This document shows, piece after piece, positions 44,795 to 56,689 of a DNA stretch of 64,000 bases. A program made the position numbers and the translations under genes. The stretch covers positions 248,629,307 to 248,693,306 of the forward strand of contig NC_073746.1 in assembly GCF_029784135.1 (NCBI RefSeq), written 5' to 3'. How positions within the stretch are numbered: the stretch's first letter is position 1; each line of letters opens with the position of its first letter. The notes beneath the pieces are model-generated. The model worked only from the letters and a program-made list of their open reading frames with translations. It was not told the origin of the DNA and did not search any database. Source of the DNA: Toxorhynchites rutilus septentrionalis (taxonomy: Eukaryota > Arthropoda > Insecta > Diptera > Culicidae).

Positions 44795-46092
44795 AACGGT
44801 GTGTCACATCAAATTGCATCACGGAAAAAACGCTGTAGAAATTAAATTTTTAGGAATTATATCTTCAGCTTTCGCTTATAATCAGATAAGAGTGTAAAGA
44901 TCACGTTGGCCATGCTTCACTGTCAATTTTTCGTAAATTTGGAAAAATGTCGTCGAACGAAAAAGAACGTCGTGAATTAATCCTGTGCACTCATTTCGAG
45001 AATCCGGAGTTGTCACATCGGGACATCGGTAAGATGCTGGGAATCGTTCAATCCACGGTCAGCAGAGTACTAAAACGATACTTCGAGAACCTAACCATCG
45101 ACCGGAAGGTGAAGAACGGCAAAAATGGATGCTCCGTCAGTGAAAAAAATCACAAGCGCGTAGTTAAGCAGTTTAGACGTGATCCGAGAAGTTCGGTCTG
45201 GGATGTCGCCAATAAGCTGAATTTGTCAAGTTCATTCGTCCAGCGGACCAAGCAGCGGGAGGGCCTGCGTACATACAAGGTTCAGAAGGCTCCTAACCGC
45301 GACGAAAGGCAAAACATGGTGGGGAAGACGCGAGCCCGGAAGCTGTACACCGAAATGCTGACGAAGCCGCATTGCCTGGTAATGGACGACGAAACCTACG
45401 TCAAAGCGGACTTTCGTCAGCTGCCGGGCCTGTTGTTCTTCTCCGCAGAGGACAAATTCAGCGTTCCGGAGGAGATTCGCAAGCAGAAACTATCCAAGTT
45501 TGCCAAAAAGTACATGGTGTGGCAAGCGATCTGCTCTTGCGGAAAGCGGAGCGCCCCCTTCGTGATGACCGGCACGGTAAACGGGCAGGTTTACCTTAAG
45601 GAGTGCCTACAGAAGCGCTTACTACCACTATTGAAGCAGCACGAGGGCCCGACCATCTTCTGGCCGGATCTCGCTTCGTGCCACTATTCAAAGGACGTGT
45701 TGGAGTGGTACGAAGCCAACGGGGTCACCTTCGTGCCAAAGGAAATGAACCCGCCCAACGCGCCGGAGCTTCGCCCAATAGAGAAATATTGGGCGATTAT
45801 GAAGCAGGCCCTCCGGAAGAACCCAAAAGTTGTCAAATCGGAGGCGGACTTCAAGAGAAAATGGATTTCTGTTCAAAAAAAACTACAACCTGACGTTGTA
45901 CAGAACCTTATGGACGGGGTAAAGAGGAAGGTGCGAGCATACGGGGTTGGGCTCGAAGTATGAATAAAAAGAAAATGCCAAAAGTTGTTTAATAGTTTAT
46001 ATTTTACTGATTAAAATTTTCAAAAGGATCGGTCTACTGGGCGAATTTCTACAGCGTTTTTTCCGTGATGCAATTTGATGTGACACACCCTT
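44795..46092 (+). mobile_element. Complete ITmD37E (DD37E Tc1/mariner) element, apparently intact
   Basis: 49-bp terminal inverted repeats at 44795-44843 and 46044-46092 differ at one position (third base). They begin AA(C/G)GGTGTGTCACATCAAA and are flanked by TA (44793-44794 and 46093-46094). The length is 1,298 bp. The single long ORF inside is open. The element sits in the intron just upstream of PGRP exon A. Confidence 0.95.
44947..45963 (+). CDS. ITmD37E transposase, 338 aa, intact
   Basis: The enzyme cuts and pastes the element at TA sites. Residues 5-50 and 65-110 form the paired helix-turn-helix DNA-binding region (ELSHRDIGKMLGIVQSTVSR). The catalytic triad is visible: Asp148 in VMDDETYV, Asp241 in FWPDLASCHY, and Glu279 in PELRPIEKYW. 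Exactly 37 residues lie between the last two, the DD37E spacing described for mosquito ITm elements. There is no stop, shift or intron, and the length is normal for the group. GC content is higher than in the flanking DNA, as expected for a recent arrival. The ATG is preceded by AAAA, a usual insect start context. Confidence 0.95.
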   Translation: MSSNEKERRELILCTHFENPELSHRDIGKMLGIVQSTVSRVLKRYFENLTIDRKVKNGKNGCSVSEKNHKRVVKQFRRDPRSSVWDVANKLNLSSSFVQRTKQREGLRTYKVQKAPNRDERQNMVGKTRARKLYTEMLTKPHCLVMDDETYVKADFRQLPGLLFFSAEDKFSVPEEIRKQKLSKFAKKYMVWQAICSCGKRSAPFVMTGTVNGQVYLKECLQKRLLPLLKQHEGPTIFWPDLASCHYSKDVLEWYEANGVTFVPKEMNPPNAPELRPIEKYWAIMKQALRKNPKVVKSEADFKRKWISVQKKLQPDVVQNLMDGVKRKVRAYGVGLEV

Positions 46093-46309
46093 TATTTAGT
46101 CGCATGACAATCCAAACAGTGCTAGCAGGCCAGTCGTCAACGCCAGTAATCAACGATAAAATGTATTATTCTTAGGCTGAAAATATATTTAATAAAGAAA
46201 GAATAAAAATGTATTATTATTATGTATTATTTAATTGGCACCTTTGACGATCGGTTGACTCTAATTGATTTTTTGATATAAAAATAAGCTGTTAGAGTAC
46301 CAGGACCAT

Positions 46310-46879
46310 AAAAAAATATCCACGTTTCCAGCCGCCCGGTTTCAACTTTTTTTTTATACCAACAATTATTTTTTTTGGCTCACTTAGCAATCCAGCTCTA
46401 ACAGAGTCGAATTCATTCGTGTACATTTTTTTATCCTAAGATTATTTCTGTTGTATACTACACTGTTACCATTTTGAGGCGTAAGGGTATCGCTATATAT
46501 CGATAAACATTTGTTTTTAATCTATAATACAGAAGTCGTTTAGACGTAAGAGAATTCCAATTCTATCGATACACAACACATGTCGCCTTTTTCGGCGCAA
46601 GAATATTGCTATTGTTCGAATATTCACAGTTGGGCTGTTCACAGCGGGACTGTTGATATGAAGCTTCCTTTGATGCGTTATTAATAGTGCCAATTACCGA
46701 TGCAGCAGACCGAAAATGTGAGCAGTAAGGGACTGGGATTACCGACACATGATGATTGTTGCGTGGACATAGTAGCTAGAATAACACACTAAGATGGTCA
46801 GTTGAGGGGCCCTGAGTTATGAGCTCATGATCGTTCGCTTAGTAGCGGACACGCAACCAATTAGGCTACGAAGACCCCC
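46310..46879 (-). mobile_element. Composite SINE-like element with tRNA-like head at 46751-46879
   Basis: The head (minus strand) starts GGGGGTCTTCGTAGCCTAAT and carries an A-box-like TAGCCTAATTGGTT, an anticodon-arm-like CCGCTACTAAGCG, a weak B-box (GAGCTCATAACTC) and CAGGGCCCC. A body then runs to 46310 with repeats of GGCG(T/A)AAG-type motifs and GGCTCACTTAGCAATCCAGC on the plus strand, shared with 22640-23340. Confidence 0.6.
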
Positions 46880-47300
46880 TTTTTTCTACTTTTCGACTTT
46901 TGGTTAATTTGAAATTTTATATTTTTTCATGCAACGTCAGAGAAAAGTGACCATAACATTACAAAAACGCAATTATTTACATTGTCTTCATAGATGAGCT
47001 CTCGAGCACACAAGGTTAATATAGAATATTGGTTCGAAGCTAACATTTACTATTTGCATTCCTCCTGAAACTCATTGAAAGTCGTTTTCTAATTTGATGT
47101 TTACTATTTTTACCGTGATTTGCCTATATTAATGATATTCGTAACTGATCTGCACATCATGTGGCATAAATTACGAATAACTAGCGCGAAGCGTCTGTTT
47201 TACATTCTGTTTCAAAAACAAAATACACCTTCGCTAACATTGATACACTCAGGTGTGACTAGTTGGTCTGACCAAACAAAAACATCACGAACCAGGCCAG
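46880..47300. other. Intergenic/intronic stretch without recognised feature
   Basis: AT-rich. No gene, hairpin or repeat copy stands out. Confidence 0.3.
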
Positions 47301-47397
47301 GTGTGCTCCCACACTAACAAAACACAAACTTCAGCATAACTCGAAAATTAATAGAGCAAATGGAACCAAAATTGAAATGTGCATTTAATAGTATTAA

Positions 47398-47771
47398 TAC
47401 AGGGTAACTTCGATATAACGTATATTTTACTTTCAAAATTGTACGTTGCATCGAATTGTACGTTATATCGAAGCATAACAAAGAACTCAGAAACATAGCT
47501 TATTATTTTATTGTGTTGCTGTTTGAGTAAGGTTAATGAATAAATTAACTAGAAGACGAAGCCCACCTTTCTCATAATGTTTCCCTTCGTACTGTTCATT
47601 AAAGTTTGATTCATTCAGAATCCGGAATCTCAAAACAGTTGTATTTCGGGATTGGTTAAAGGTACAAAACAAGCTTTTGTATCAAATTACAAATAATTTA
47701 TTGTTCTTCAAAAAAAATATATTCAAAAAATTATTCCTTTGGAATTCGAAAATTATCGAAGTTCCCCTGTA
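47398..47771. mobile_element. Pogo-like MITE, 374 bp including TA duplications
   Basis: TACAGGGTAACTTCGATA at the left is mirrored by the complement of TACAGGGGAACTTCGATA at the right. This is a CAGGG-AACTTCGATA terminus with TA on each side. A 14-bp inverted pair (TTCGATATAACGTA and its complement, 47409-47471) lies within the left quarter. There is no ORF. Confidence 0.75.
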
Positions 47772-48099
47772 GTATAAGAAATGTTTCTATGATGGTTTGA
47801 CACCCCTCCCTCCTCTCGAAGGATAAGGAGGGTCCCATACAAATATTATACATATTTCTACCAATCAAATTAACAGCCAAACATGTCAATTAAAAATACT
47901 CGGAAAACTCTGAATGAAAATAGGAAAATTCGAAAATTGAACTCCCAAATGTCCTACAATTACATCGTGATAAGCGCTTTTAGTCCATTTGATGTTTGCG
48001 CTAATGAAATTGACCTGTGTTCGAAAGTTGAAATGGATTTTAATGTGATAAAACGCACTCCTATATCGACTTCTAACTATATAAATTAAAATTAATCGC

Positions 48100-48225
48100 C
48101 AAATGTGTTGGTAAGCACAAAACTCGAGGAAGGAATAGTCCGATTTGAGCTTCATTTTATTTTATTTTCTGTATCAAACATGTATTCCATGTTACGGAGA
48201 AACATGTTATTTACAAGTACACTTT
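48100..48225 (-). repeat. Fragment of the GACCCGGCAAACTTCG family
   Basis: CTCGAGGAAGGAATAGTCCG, ATGTATTCCATGTTACGGAG and AACATGTTATTT-CAAGT match the middle of the fuller copies in inverse orientation. Both ends are missing. Confidence 0.6.
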
Positions 48226-48387
48226 TTTATGCGATTTTTTGTGTTACGCTATTCGCTCAAAATTACGCGATTTTTTATGCGATTTGCTTGAAGCTAAGCG
48301 ATTTTTTTACACAATTTGCTCATGTCGGTGAAGATACCAATAAAAAGATACCAATAAAATAACTTCTTGTAGCTTCTTCTTGTAGTA

Positions 48388-48717
48388 TTTTTTGTAGCCG
48401 ATGGAATAACAGTTTTATCATTTGAATTAGAAGCTCCTCATCTTACGAGAATATTCTGAGATGGTGGAGTCTTGGTATTGACCCATCTGGTCATGGAAAC
48501 CATTTGAAATTTCAAGAAATTTACGAAAATGGACTAGTCCTAAGGCTAATATTTTTTAGAGGCGATGGAATGACAATTTTTCATTTGTATTAGAAGCACA
48601 CCATCCTACAAGAATATTCTGAGATGGCGGAGTCTTGGAATTCTGGTCATGGGAATCATTTGAAATTTCAAGAAATTTACGAAAATGGACTAGCCCTAAG
48701 GCTAATATTTTTTAAGC
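48388..48717. repeat. 163-bp tandem duplication
   Basis: GAATATTCTGAGATGG recurs at 48449 and 48612. Both units contain ATTTGAAATTTCAAGAAATT, TACGAAAATGGACTAG and CCTAAGGCTAATATTTTTTA. The second unit has lost about ten bases around GACCCATCT. Confidence 0.85.
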
Positions 48718-48719
48718 TG

Positions 48720-50800
48720 GTCAAAGGCATGTCAAAATGGTCGAAACGAACAAAAATCACTCGTTTCGAAATGCGCAATGTCACCCCAGGTCGGGTCCCC
48801 CGTGAACACAGGGTTGAATTCCAACATTCCAAGAAAAACACTCATACGGCACTTCGAAAATTCTAATTTTTCACCACAGCACCACAGCATCACAGTCCAC
48901 TTCTGACAATTTTCAGTCAGCAGCATGAGCAAGAAAAAACAAATGGTAGTGACGGAATCGTTGTAAGTATTTACATTTTCTCGACCTAGAGGTGAGATTC
49001 TATGACGGAAATCAGAGAATTGGCTTTCGAGCTGACCGAAAAGAACGGAGCATTCGTTCAATAAACCAACTCAACTGGCTGGAAAAGCCTAGCTTAGCAG
49101 TTTTGAAAACGTAATCCGAATCTGTCATTCCGGATGCCGGAAGCTATTTAAGACATGAAAAAATGAGAAAAATTAGAAAGGCCTTCTAGATGATTTTAGT
49201 CAAGCCTTTTTGTTCAATAATTTGTAACCTTTTTGAAGACCTCGAAAACCAGTTGAGTACATCAACTTGAATTTCAAAATATAACTTTTCAGATAGTGTC
49301 CATCTTTCTTACCCCAAGTATCCATCTTTCCCTTGTAGTGTCCGTCTTTTCCCATCCTTTCTTATGTTTTCAGATGCCAGACACGTCAATTCAGCAAACA
49401 TTTTTTTGCCTCAGAAATAATTCTAAATTTCATGTCTAAATGTGTATCAACACTCATTATGATTTCTAATCCTATACTGTCATGTTATTCGTAGAAACTT
49501 GAATCAATTTCGATCATTGCTAAGGTGAGTCTCATAAATTACTTAGCTTGAATGTAGATACTATCTTTCCCGGACTATAAACAACTCCATACAGATATCC
49601 ATTTTGATTAGATTCAATATTACAAAATATGAAATTAGTTCATTAGTTATATTTTCACGTATTTTTTATTCTAAATATAACACATACTTAAAGTTACTTT
49701 TACGGAATGTTCTTCCTGCGAGAACGAAGATCATTTCACTAAAATATGATTTTCATTTTCCGGCCTCAAACTATGATGTAACTAAGTTCCGGAAATTTGC
49801 TTCACATTATCATAAGGGGTTCTAAGTTTTCTTTCTATTGCTTTATAATTTGAAAAAAAAACCATAGTGCATTTCAGCAATTCCAAATGAAATCGTCCTA
49901 AAAATGCAGATTTTAAAAATTTGTATTTTTGATTTCAATGAAAGTGTGTATTCCGTTTGGGTTGGAGGACCAGGAGTTTTTCACAGCAATTGGGATTTTT
50001 TTGACTCAAGCGTAACTTTCGAAAAGGGCGTATCGATTTTAGTAACAAAAATCTTTGATAATTTATATCTCAAAAACTATGAGTCGTACCGAAATAGTGT
50101 CTTAGAAAGAGTTATAGAGTATTGATGGTTGAATATGAAAAAAAATGTACACGGAGAAAAAAAATTAGTACTCTTTTTTTTATTCAATTTGCAATATCCA
50201 AAAAACATATTTTTTTTTTTTTCATACAAAATAGTCATGTCATGTAGAAAATTTAAAAAATGGGCCCAAGATGGTAAAACTATTTTTGACGAACTTTGTG
50301 GAACATCGAATTTTTAGGAATTTTCGAAACTTCGAATTTTTGTATGTCAACAATCATTTTTAGCCACAAATTATGAATCTTGATGTGATTTAAAACAAAA
50401 AAAGGATATTATCAATCTCCTTCTAAATGTAGCCATTCTCGAAATATTTGAAAAAATATTTCTAATTTATTGTCTTTTTTATAGTAAATAATCCCTTTTA
50501 ATATGTTTATCGTGTTATACCGTCATGTTCATGAAATTTTATGAATTTGCTTATAATTTCCAACAACTTTTCCAAATACATCATCATGGTTCATATTTTG
50601 TATAATGTTCTTTTGTAGTTGTAATATGATGCTCCGAAACTTGCTTTAGCAGCATTCCGTTTCAAGAGTCTTCCTAAAGCGTCACATGGGCCTTTTCCAT
50701 GTGCATGTGACGAAAGAGTTTCATTCCGCATCTATACCAAAGTCTTTTTCCATGTGGCACAAATTAAAATAGTCGCATAGGAATATTGAACGAGGCCAGA
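48720..50800. other. AT-rich stretch without recognised feature
   Basis: Open frames at 49604-49825 and 49904-50317 have no known motifs and strong AT bias. No transposon ends were identified. Confidence 0.3.
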
Positions 50801-51205
50801 AAACATGTTGTCTTTGAGAAATCATAACTCAAAAACGGAACAAAATGCCTCCGATTTTTGGATATGTTATGTAAAAAGCTCCAGCTTTCAAGGAAAAATA
50901 TTAAAAAATATTGCACCCTCTATTTCAAAACCATGTAAACTATAATGAGCAAAAACGAACAATAATTACGAAAGCGAAACGTAATATTTCTGCGAGTGTA
51001 GTGTTTTTTTAGTATTTTGGCTGTAATTTTATGATAAAAATAACTTTTTGTAAAAAGGGAAAAAATGGATTTTGGAACCACTCTAAAATGAAAATGGAAA
51101 AAAATAAAAGTACGAGTCTAAAATTTTGCGATAATCAAGAAAACTACCAACTTCTTCTACCAAATCTGTGAACCACCATATCGATTTAACATGGAATGGT
51201 TGAAT
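50800..51205 (-). repeat. Dispersed AT-rich repeat (GTGGTTC edge), inverse copy
   Basis: AAAAACGGAACAAAATGCCT, AAAGCTCCAGCTTTCAAGGA, ACCATGTAAACTATAATGA and finally GAACCACCATATCGATTTAA-CATGGAATGG are paralleled at 14690-14920 and, inverted, at 5930-6060. Confidence 0.5.
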
Positions 51206-52585
51206 GAGCAAATATTTTAAAGTGATCTTTGCATTTCTACTCAAATATAAAAAAAAGTTTTTTGGTAGATTCCAAAAGTAATCACATCTTGTAAAATAGT
51301 ATAAGGATCTGAGCCTAAATGCACTAAATCTTCCCTAGTGATTCCTATTTCTATGAAATACATACCAGATGTATAAACATGAAACCGACATACAAATACA
51401 CGTTTATTGTTCTCGAATGGTTAACAATATTTTAAACGAAATAATAGCCATTGGAAGCTGCGAAGAATGAATAAAAATGGTAATCAGAAGGAACAAGGCT
51501 GGTGAATCTAGGTCGATCGTTTCCTCGATCGGTCTTACTCGATGTGACAGGGCATGGTTATAGAAACAAAACTCTGAGTTGTCTTTCCTAATATTTCGGT
51601 CGTTTTTGGAGTAAAGCACGGTTCAATTCGATGAATTGTTCTCGGTAACGTTCACTTTTAACAGTTCCATAGTTTTTCGGTGGTTTCCACCTTCATCGTC
51701 TTTACATTAAATTTTCTACTTTTAAACTATTCGAACCACCCATAACATTGAGATTTGCCCAGAGAATGCTCGCCATATGCTTCTACCTACTTTTTATGCG
51801 AATAGGTAACAGATTTTTTTTAGTTTTTAGCGAATCAAGAAAAAATCAATTACCTCCTATTAATTCTGCCCTCTGGCAAGTGTCTGCTTATCAGAGAAAA
51901 ATTGTTGATACGCATTGATTCACTTTATAAAAAAGGTTAGCACGAAAAAAAACATACTATGCAATTTAATGCCTGAACTGTTTGCAAAAGACGTGTTGCG
52001 GGGGATTGCGAGTGTCAAATAAAATTGAAAAACATACCTATTTTATTCCTTAGCCTTAGACAAATGGTTATGTTAATAGTATACTGTATGCCATATATCA
52101 CAGCATCAATGCTGCGTAATATGTATTTGAAATCTCTTAAACTTTTGTTACATGTCTCATTTTCAATTTCGTAGAGTGACTCCCTATATAAAAATCAAAG
52201 AAGTATTCTTATGTAAAAAAAAACGAAAAAGCAGTTTCATGCGCTATTGAATCTTGCAAATACGCTCGGCATTTCGTAGAAATGATTTCATGGAGTGAAG
52301 GACAAGTGTGAACTTTAATGGAGTAAGTTGGAAGTTAGAATATTGTTACGATGTTGTAAATGGAATAAGAGATTAATTTTGCTGTAATAACTGTAGTTTA
52401 CGAGTTCTAAATTATTGCAACAAAACAAATTGCAACAGATTCAATTGACCAAAGTTATGTCAATAATAGCTACCATGTGTTCTCTACTTTTCCTTGCTTT
52501 ACCATATAACTCTACGTGCTTCCGCAAAACAAATTTGTTTTCGCTATCAGTTCTGCTGAAATCACTCTCCATACTCATCCATCTT
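51206..52585. other. AT-rich stretch without recognised feature
   Basis: No gene or transposon end is visible. The open frames at 51404-51619 and 52441-52641 are short and motif-free. Confidence 0.3.
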
Positions 52586-52589
52586 GCTG

Positions 52590-54870
52590 AGTAATTACTG
52601 ACGAATTTCATGCCAATTCGACTGGCCGTTGGCAGCACCATCTCAGATAGTAGTGAAACGTTGTGGGTTTAAAAACATGGGTCATTTAAGCAACTTTGCA
52701 TACTTGAAATATTCGAAAAACACGAAAAAGACTACTTTTTGGAAAAATCCAAATTTTTTTTCTTAAATTTTTATAAAAATTTGTCACTTAAAAACTATGA
52801 TACCTACAAAATTCATGTCAAAGGATGAAATGTAGGAAATTGTTGAAATTTTTACGAAAAATACCAAAATTTCGCTGAAAAAAAAGTTATTTTAAAAATT
52901 AAAATTCATTTTTCATTTTGGAAATTCTAAGGGTATTTATATCTATTTTTTCAGAATTTTAAAATTTGTTTTCGAGAAAAATGAATTTTTATTTACAAAA
53001 TACTTTTTTATCAATAAATTTTTTTTCCAAAAAATTCTTTGATAATTTTTAATGAAAACCTGAGTAATTTACTACATTTCATTCTCTGACCATCTTTTTG
53101 TACATGTTATAGTTTTTAAATTAAGATTTTTTGAAAAAAAAGTTGAAAAAACTCAAAATAAAAAAAATATCAAAGTTTTAGTCAAAGAATGGAATGTAGG
53201 AAATTATTTTGGTTTTCATTAAAAATTATCAAACAATTTTTTTTGGAAAAAAAATTCATTGAAAAAAAATATTTTGAAAATTAAAATTCATTTTTCTCGA
53301 AAACATGCTTTCGAAATTCTAAAAGAAATAGATATAAATAGCCCTTAAAATTTCCAAGAAGTTTTCCATACATCGGACGATGGGCACATTTACATGGAAA
53401 AAGTTTTTCGAACAACAACTTTTTCATGTTTTTCTTTGAAAAAATGCTACTAATGTTCAATTCGTAACATTTTTTTGTATAAAAAATCGCATTTTAAATG
53501 CTCTGCTAACTTTTCTCTATTTAGAAACGTGTCAAGAACATGTCAAACGTGAGAATTTACACACAAAAATGTTACGAGCAAAACATTATTTTTTCAAGAG
53601 GCTTATGGGATATGTCATATACATACAAAAATGACATACATTCCAAAAAATATAAAAGATAGAAAGTTGATGTCTTCAACAAAAGTTTATATTTTAGCAA
53701 GATCTAAAACTTTGTCGAATATACTATATCGCTATCATGACTATAAACAAAATTAAGATAAGTTGTATTTTCTTCAAAGAAAACATGAAAAAGTTGTTGT
53801 TAGAAAAACTTTTTACCTGTAAAAGTGCCCATCTTCCAATGTATGGACGACTTGTTGGAAATCGTAAGGGCTATTTATATATATACTAGGTGACCCGGCA
53901 AACTTCGTCCCGCCTAAAATTTGTTTTTTGTTATCAATACCTTCAAACATTCACGTTCTCTTACTATGAGCAAGTTAATGGGTCTAATCGCAGAACTGTT
54001 CATTGATCGATCTTCTAATCGACCCAATTTACGTTTCACTATAAAATTCCTAGTATTTCTAACAAAACTCATCATTATAATATCAGATTATTTTCAGACA
54101 CAATTCTCGTTCAAGATTTTCCAACCACTTGCAAATAACATGTTTCTCCGTTACATGGAATAAATGTTTTATACAGAAAATATGATGGAATAAAGACAGC
54201 CCTAAATCGGACAACTCCTTCCTCGAGTTTTGCTCTTATCATCACATTCGGCGATACTTTTTTATTGGTATAGATAGAAGAAGAAATAGGAGTGCGTTTC
54301 ATCGTGCGTAGAACATATGGGAATTTAATTTTCCGAATTTTCCGAAAATTTTCGGTTTTCATGTTTGGTTGGAATATTTTTGGTGGAAATATGTGTAATA
54401 TTTTTAATACGAGAAGGGGGAGGAGTATCTAACCACCGTATCACGTATCCGTATCACGAAAACCTTCCCCGGCCCCAAAAACCCCTACATACCAATTTTT
54501 GTGTTGATCGGTTCAGTAGTTTCCGAGTCCATAAGAATCAGACAAACAGACAGAAATCCATTTATATATATATATATAGATTCTTGGGAATTTTAACAAA
54601 ATACGTTTTTGAGAAAAATGAATTTTAATTTTTAAAATAACTTTTTTGTCAGCGAATTTTTTTCCAAAATTTTGATGGTAATTTTTTGTGAAAATTTAAA
54701 CAATTTCCTAAATTTCACTCTTGGCTTTTTCCAAAAAGTAGTCTAATTGTTTTTCGAATATTTCAAGTATGCAAAGTTGCCTAAATGATCCATGTCTTTA
54801 CACCCACAACGTTTCACTACTTTTTGAGATGGTACTGCCAACTCCTAAGACGAGTTGGCATGAAGTTCGT
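52590..54870. mobile_element. Long palindromic (foldback-like) element interrupted by a retroposon-like insert
   Basis: The outer left (52590-52760) and outer right (54695-54870) are inverted copies: CGTTTCACTACT and GCAACTTTGCATACTTGAAA-TATTCGAAAAAC appear on both sides. Inner arms at 53328-53438 and 53764-53880 are inverted with GATGGGCAC, GGAAAAAGTTTTTC and AACAACAACTTTTTCATGTT. The right arm is split at 53884-54583. The left arm has an additional self-inverted stretch (52770-53300). No coding sequence. Confidence 0.75.
53884..54583 (+). mobile_element. Retroposon-like element of the GACCCGGCAAACTTCG family, full copy
   Basis: It starts ACTAGGTGACCCGGCAAACT and ends with GACAGAAATCC followed by ATTTATATATATATATATAG. 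Its limits are set by the inverse arm of the palindrome, which lacks it. The unoccupied site would be within TTTATATA/TATAG. Non-LTR-type tails and variable 5' loss in other copies suggest a non-autonomous retroposon. No ORF is present. Confidence 0.75.
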
Positions 54871-54999
54871 CTATTGTATTATTATTTGCTGAGATTTTTC
54901 GAGTTGGAGTGTCATTTCACTATCTCAACGTTTTCGGTTGGATCAGATTTACACGCATATTCTATACGCATATGTGCAAATTAAGGCTCCCTTGCATCA

Positions 55000-55850
55000 A
55001 AAATCCCCTTACTGAGCCGAGAACCAAATCTGGAACTCTCACAAGGGCCGCCAAATGAAGATCACCAAACTTCCTCGATAACGTTAATGACATCTGGTAA
55101 AAACAAACTATTGTTCACAGTTGTGTATTCATGCTTCGAAAGCTCCATCACAATTGCCACAAAACCGTACATTTCGACACAACTGCTAACCGGTAGTATT
55201 TAGTCGTCGTGTGCTTCCCACAACATATCGTTTATTACAGCCCGAATTAAACGTCGCCTCAATTATCATTAAGCGGGGGTCACCACGTATTTTTTTTCCA
55301 TTCAAACTTCAATCAAGAAAACATCCCGCCACTTCAATGTGTTTAATGCACACTTTTTGCTCTTAAATTTACCACAAATCACTCCTGCCGCCTCCACTCC
55401 GTCCATCGCAGCAAACGAACAACACACGACTGCCAGCGGTATCTGATTAAACCAGACGCTCATAACACAGTACTGATTCGATGCTCAGTACTCAGTAACC
55501 GTATTACCTAAAACAACACTGACGAGCACCTCCAGGATCATGAGTAACTGAATTTATGTGTTCACGGTCGCCCAAAGGAGATTGCGTTTTCTAGGGTGGT
55601 GAAATGTGTTCCGTTACGCACGCATAGGTAGCCCATCGCACACCAACAAGCCCCCCCCCTCCCCCCATCCGTTCGAAAGTCTGGAGAGCATTCGGCAGAA
55701 AAACCCCCGTCTGCAGCAGCAGCAGACGTAGCAGCATGTGCTTCCTCTTTCGATCGGATTTGTTTTGCTTCTCTGTGCCTTGATACTCATACAAAAATCA
55801 CCGTCATCGTGATTTATTATGACGCGAGTGATTCGTCCACCATTTGTGAT
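55000..55850 (-). promoter_or_regulatory. GC-richer region: candidate promoter or first exon for the PGRP gene
   Basis: This stretch has higher GC content than its flanks. On the minus strand an ATG at 55406-55404 opens MDGVEAAGVIC and then meets a donor (G-GTAAAT, 55372) in the phase required by PGRP exon A. This is weak but consistent evidence for a distal first exon. Open frames opposite it at 55591-55853 do not look real. Confidence 0.3.
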
Positions 55851-56254
55851 CATATGCGTGAGATAAGCGAGTGTAAATTATCTCTGGATGGTGTAAATTC
55901 TTTAACAATTATTTTGGCGATTGATATAATTGTACACTCAAATTAGTTTCCGGGCAGCTTAGCGTAATCTGATGATTACTAACATTCTATTACAACGTTG
56001 CTATACGAATGTTTGTTTACAGCTGCTCGAGAGATTAAGAATTGTCTGAGTCCACTAGAAATTATGCGAATTGGAAACATATCGCACAATAAGTCCAAAG
56101 ATAAACATAAAGCGGAAAACGAGTCCACAACAAATTCATCACTTTCATCACATTTGCAAAGAACTTTGAAAAATTCTACCCATTGTTCGGGTATAAAACT
56201 TGAAACTAAACAAGCCGCAGTGTTATATTTTTAATTCCATGTTCTACCAGAAAA

Positions 56255-56610
56255 AAAATAAGTAAAAAAAACTTTTTAAGTTTAAGGTTTAATTGTGATT
56301 AAACATAATAATGTACTAAAAGCTAGAAAATAATTAGGCAAGTAGCAGTTAGCAGTTATCACACCTCTGCCTCATCAGTCTAGCGCATTGATAAGACTAA
56401 AATAAAATCGTGGGACATATAATGAAGTCGCTAATTGTGGATAATGGAAATCCAACGTGCCCCACGATTTTATTTTATTCTTACCAATGCCCTAGACTAA
56501 TGAAAGAGAGGTGTGATAACTGCTAACTGCTACTTGTCTAATTATTTTCTACATTATTATGTTTAATCACAATTAAACCGTTCAACTTAAAAAGTTTTTT
56601 TACTTATTTT
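56255..56610. mobile_element. Near-perfect 356-bp hairpin MITE
   Basis: Arms of about 165 bp are complementary end to end. The left reads AAAATAAGT through AAACTTTTTAAGTT, GGTTTAATTGTGATTAAACA, AGTAGCAGTTAGCAGTTATC, ACACCTCT and AATAAAATCGTGGG(A/G)CA. The right is its inverse with a few small gaps. The loop is about 30-40 bp. There is no ORF. Confidence 0.85.
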
Positions 56611-56689
56611 ATTTTTTAGTTTTTAGTACATTATCTATTTCATTAGAATATTTCTCTACAATAAAACCATCGTACTGTATTCTATCAGT

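Noticed and set aside
44463..44822. 119-aa minus-strand open frame
   Set aside because: It overlaps PGRP exon A in another frame and has no motif of its own.
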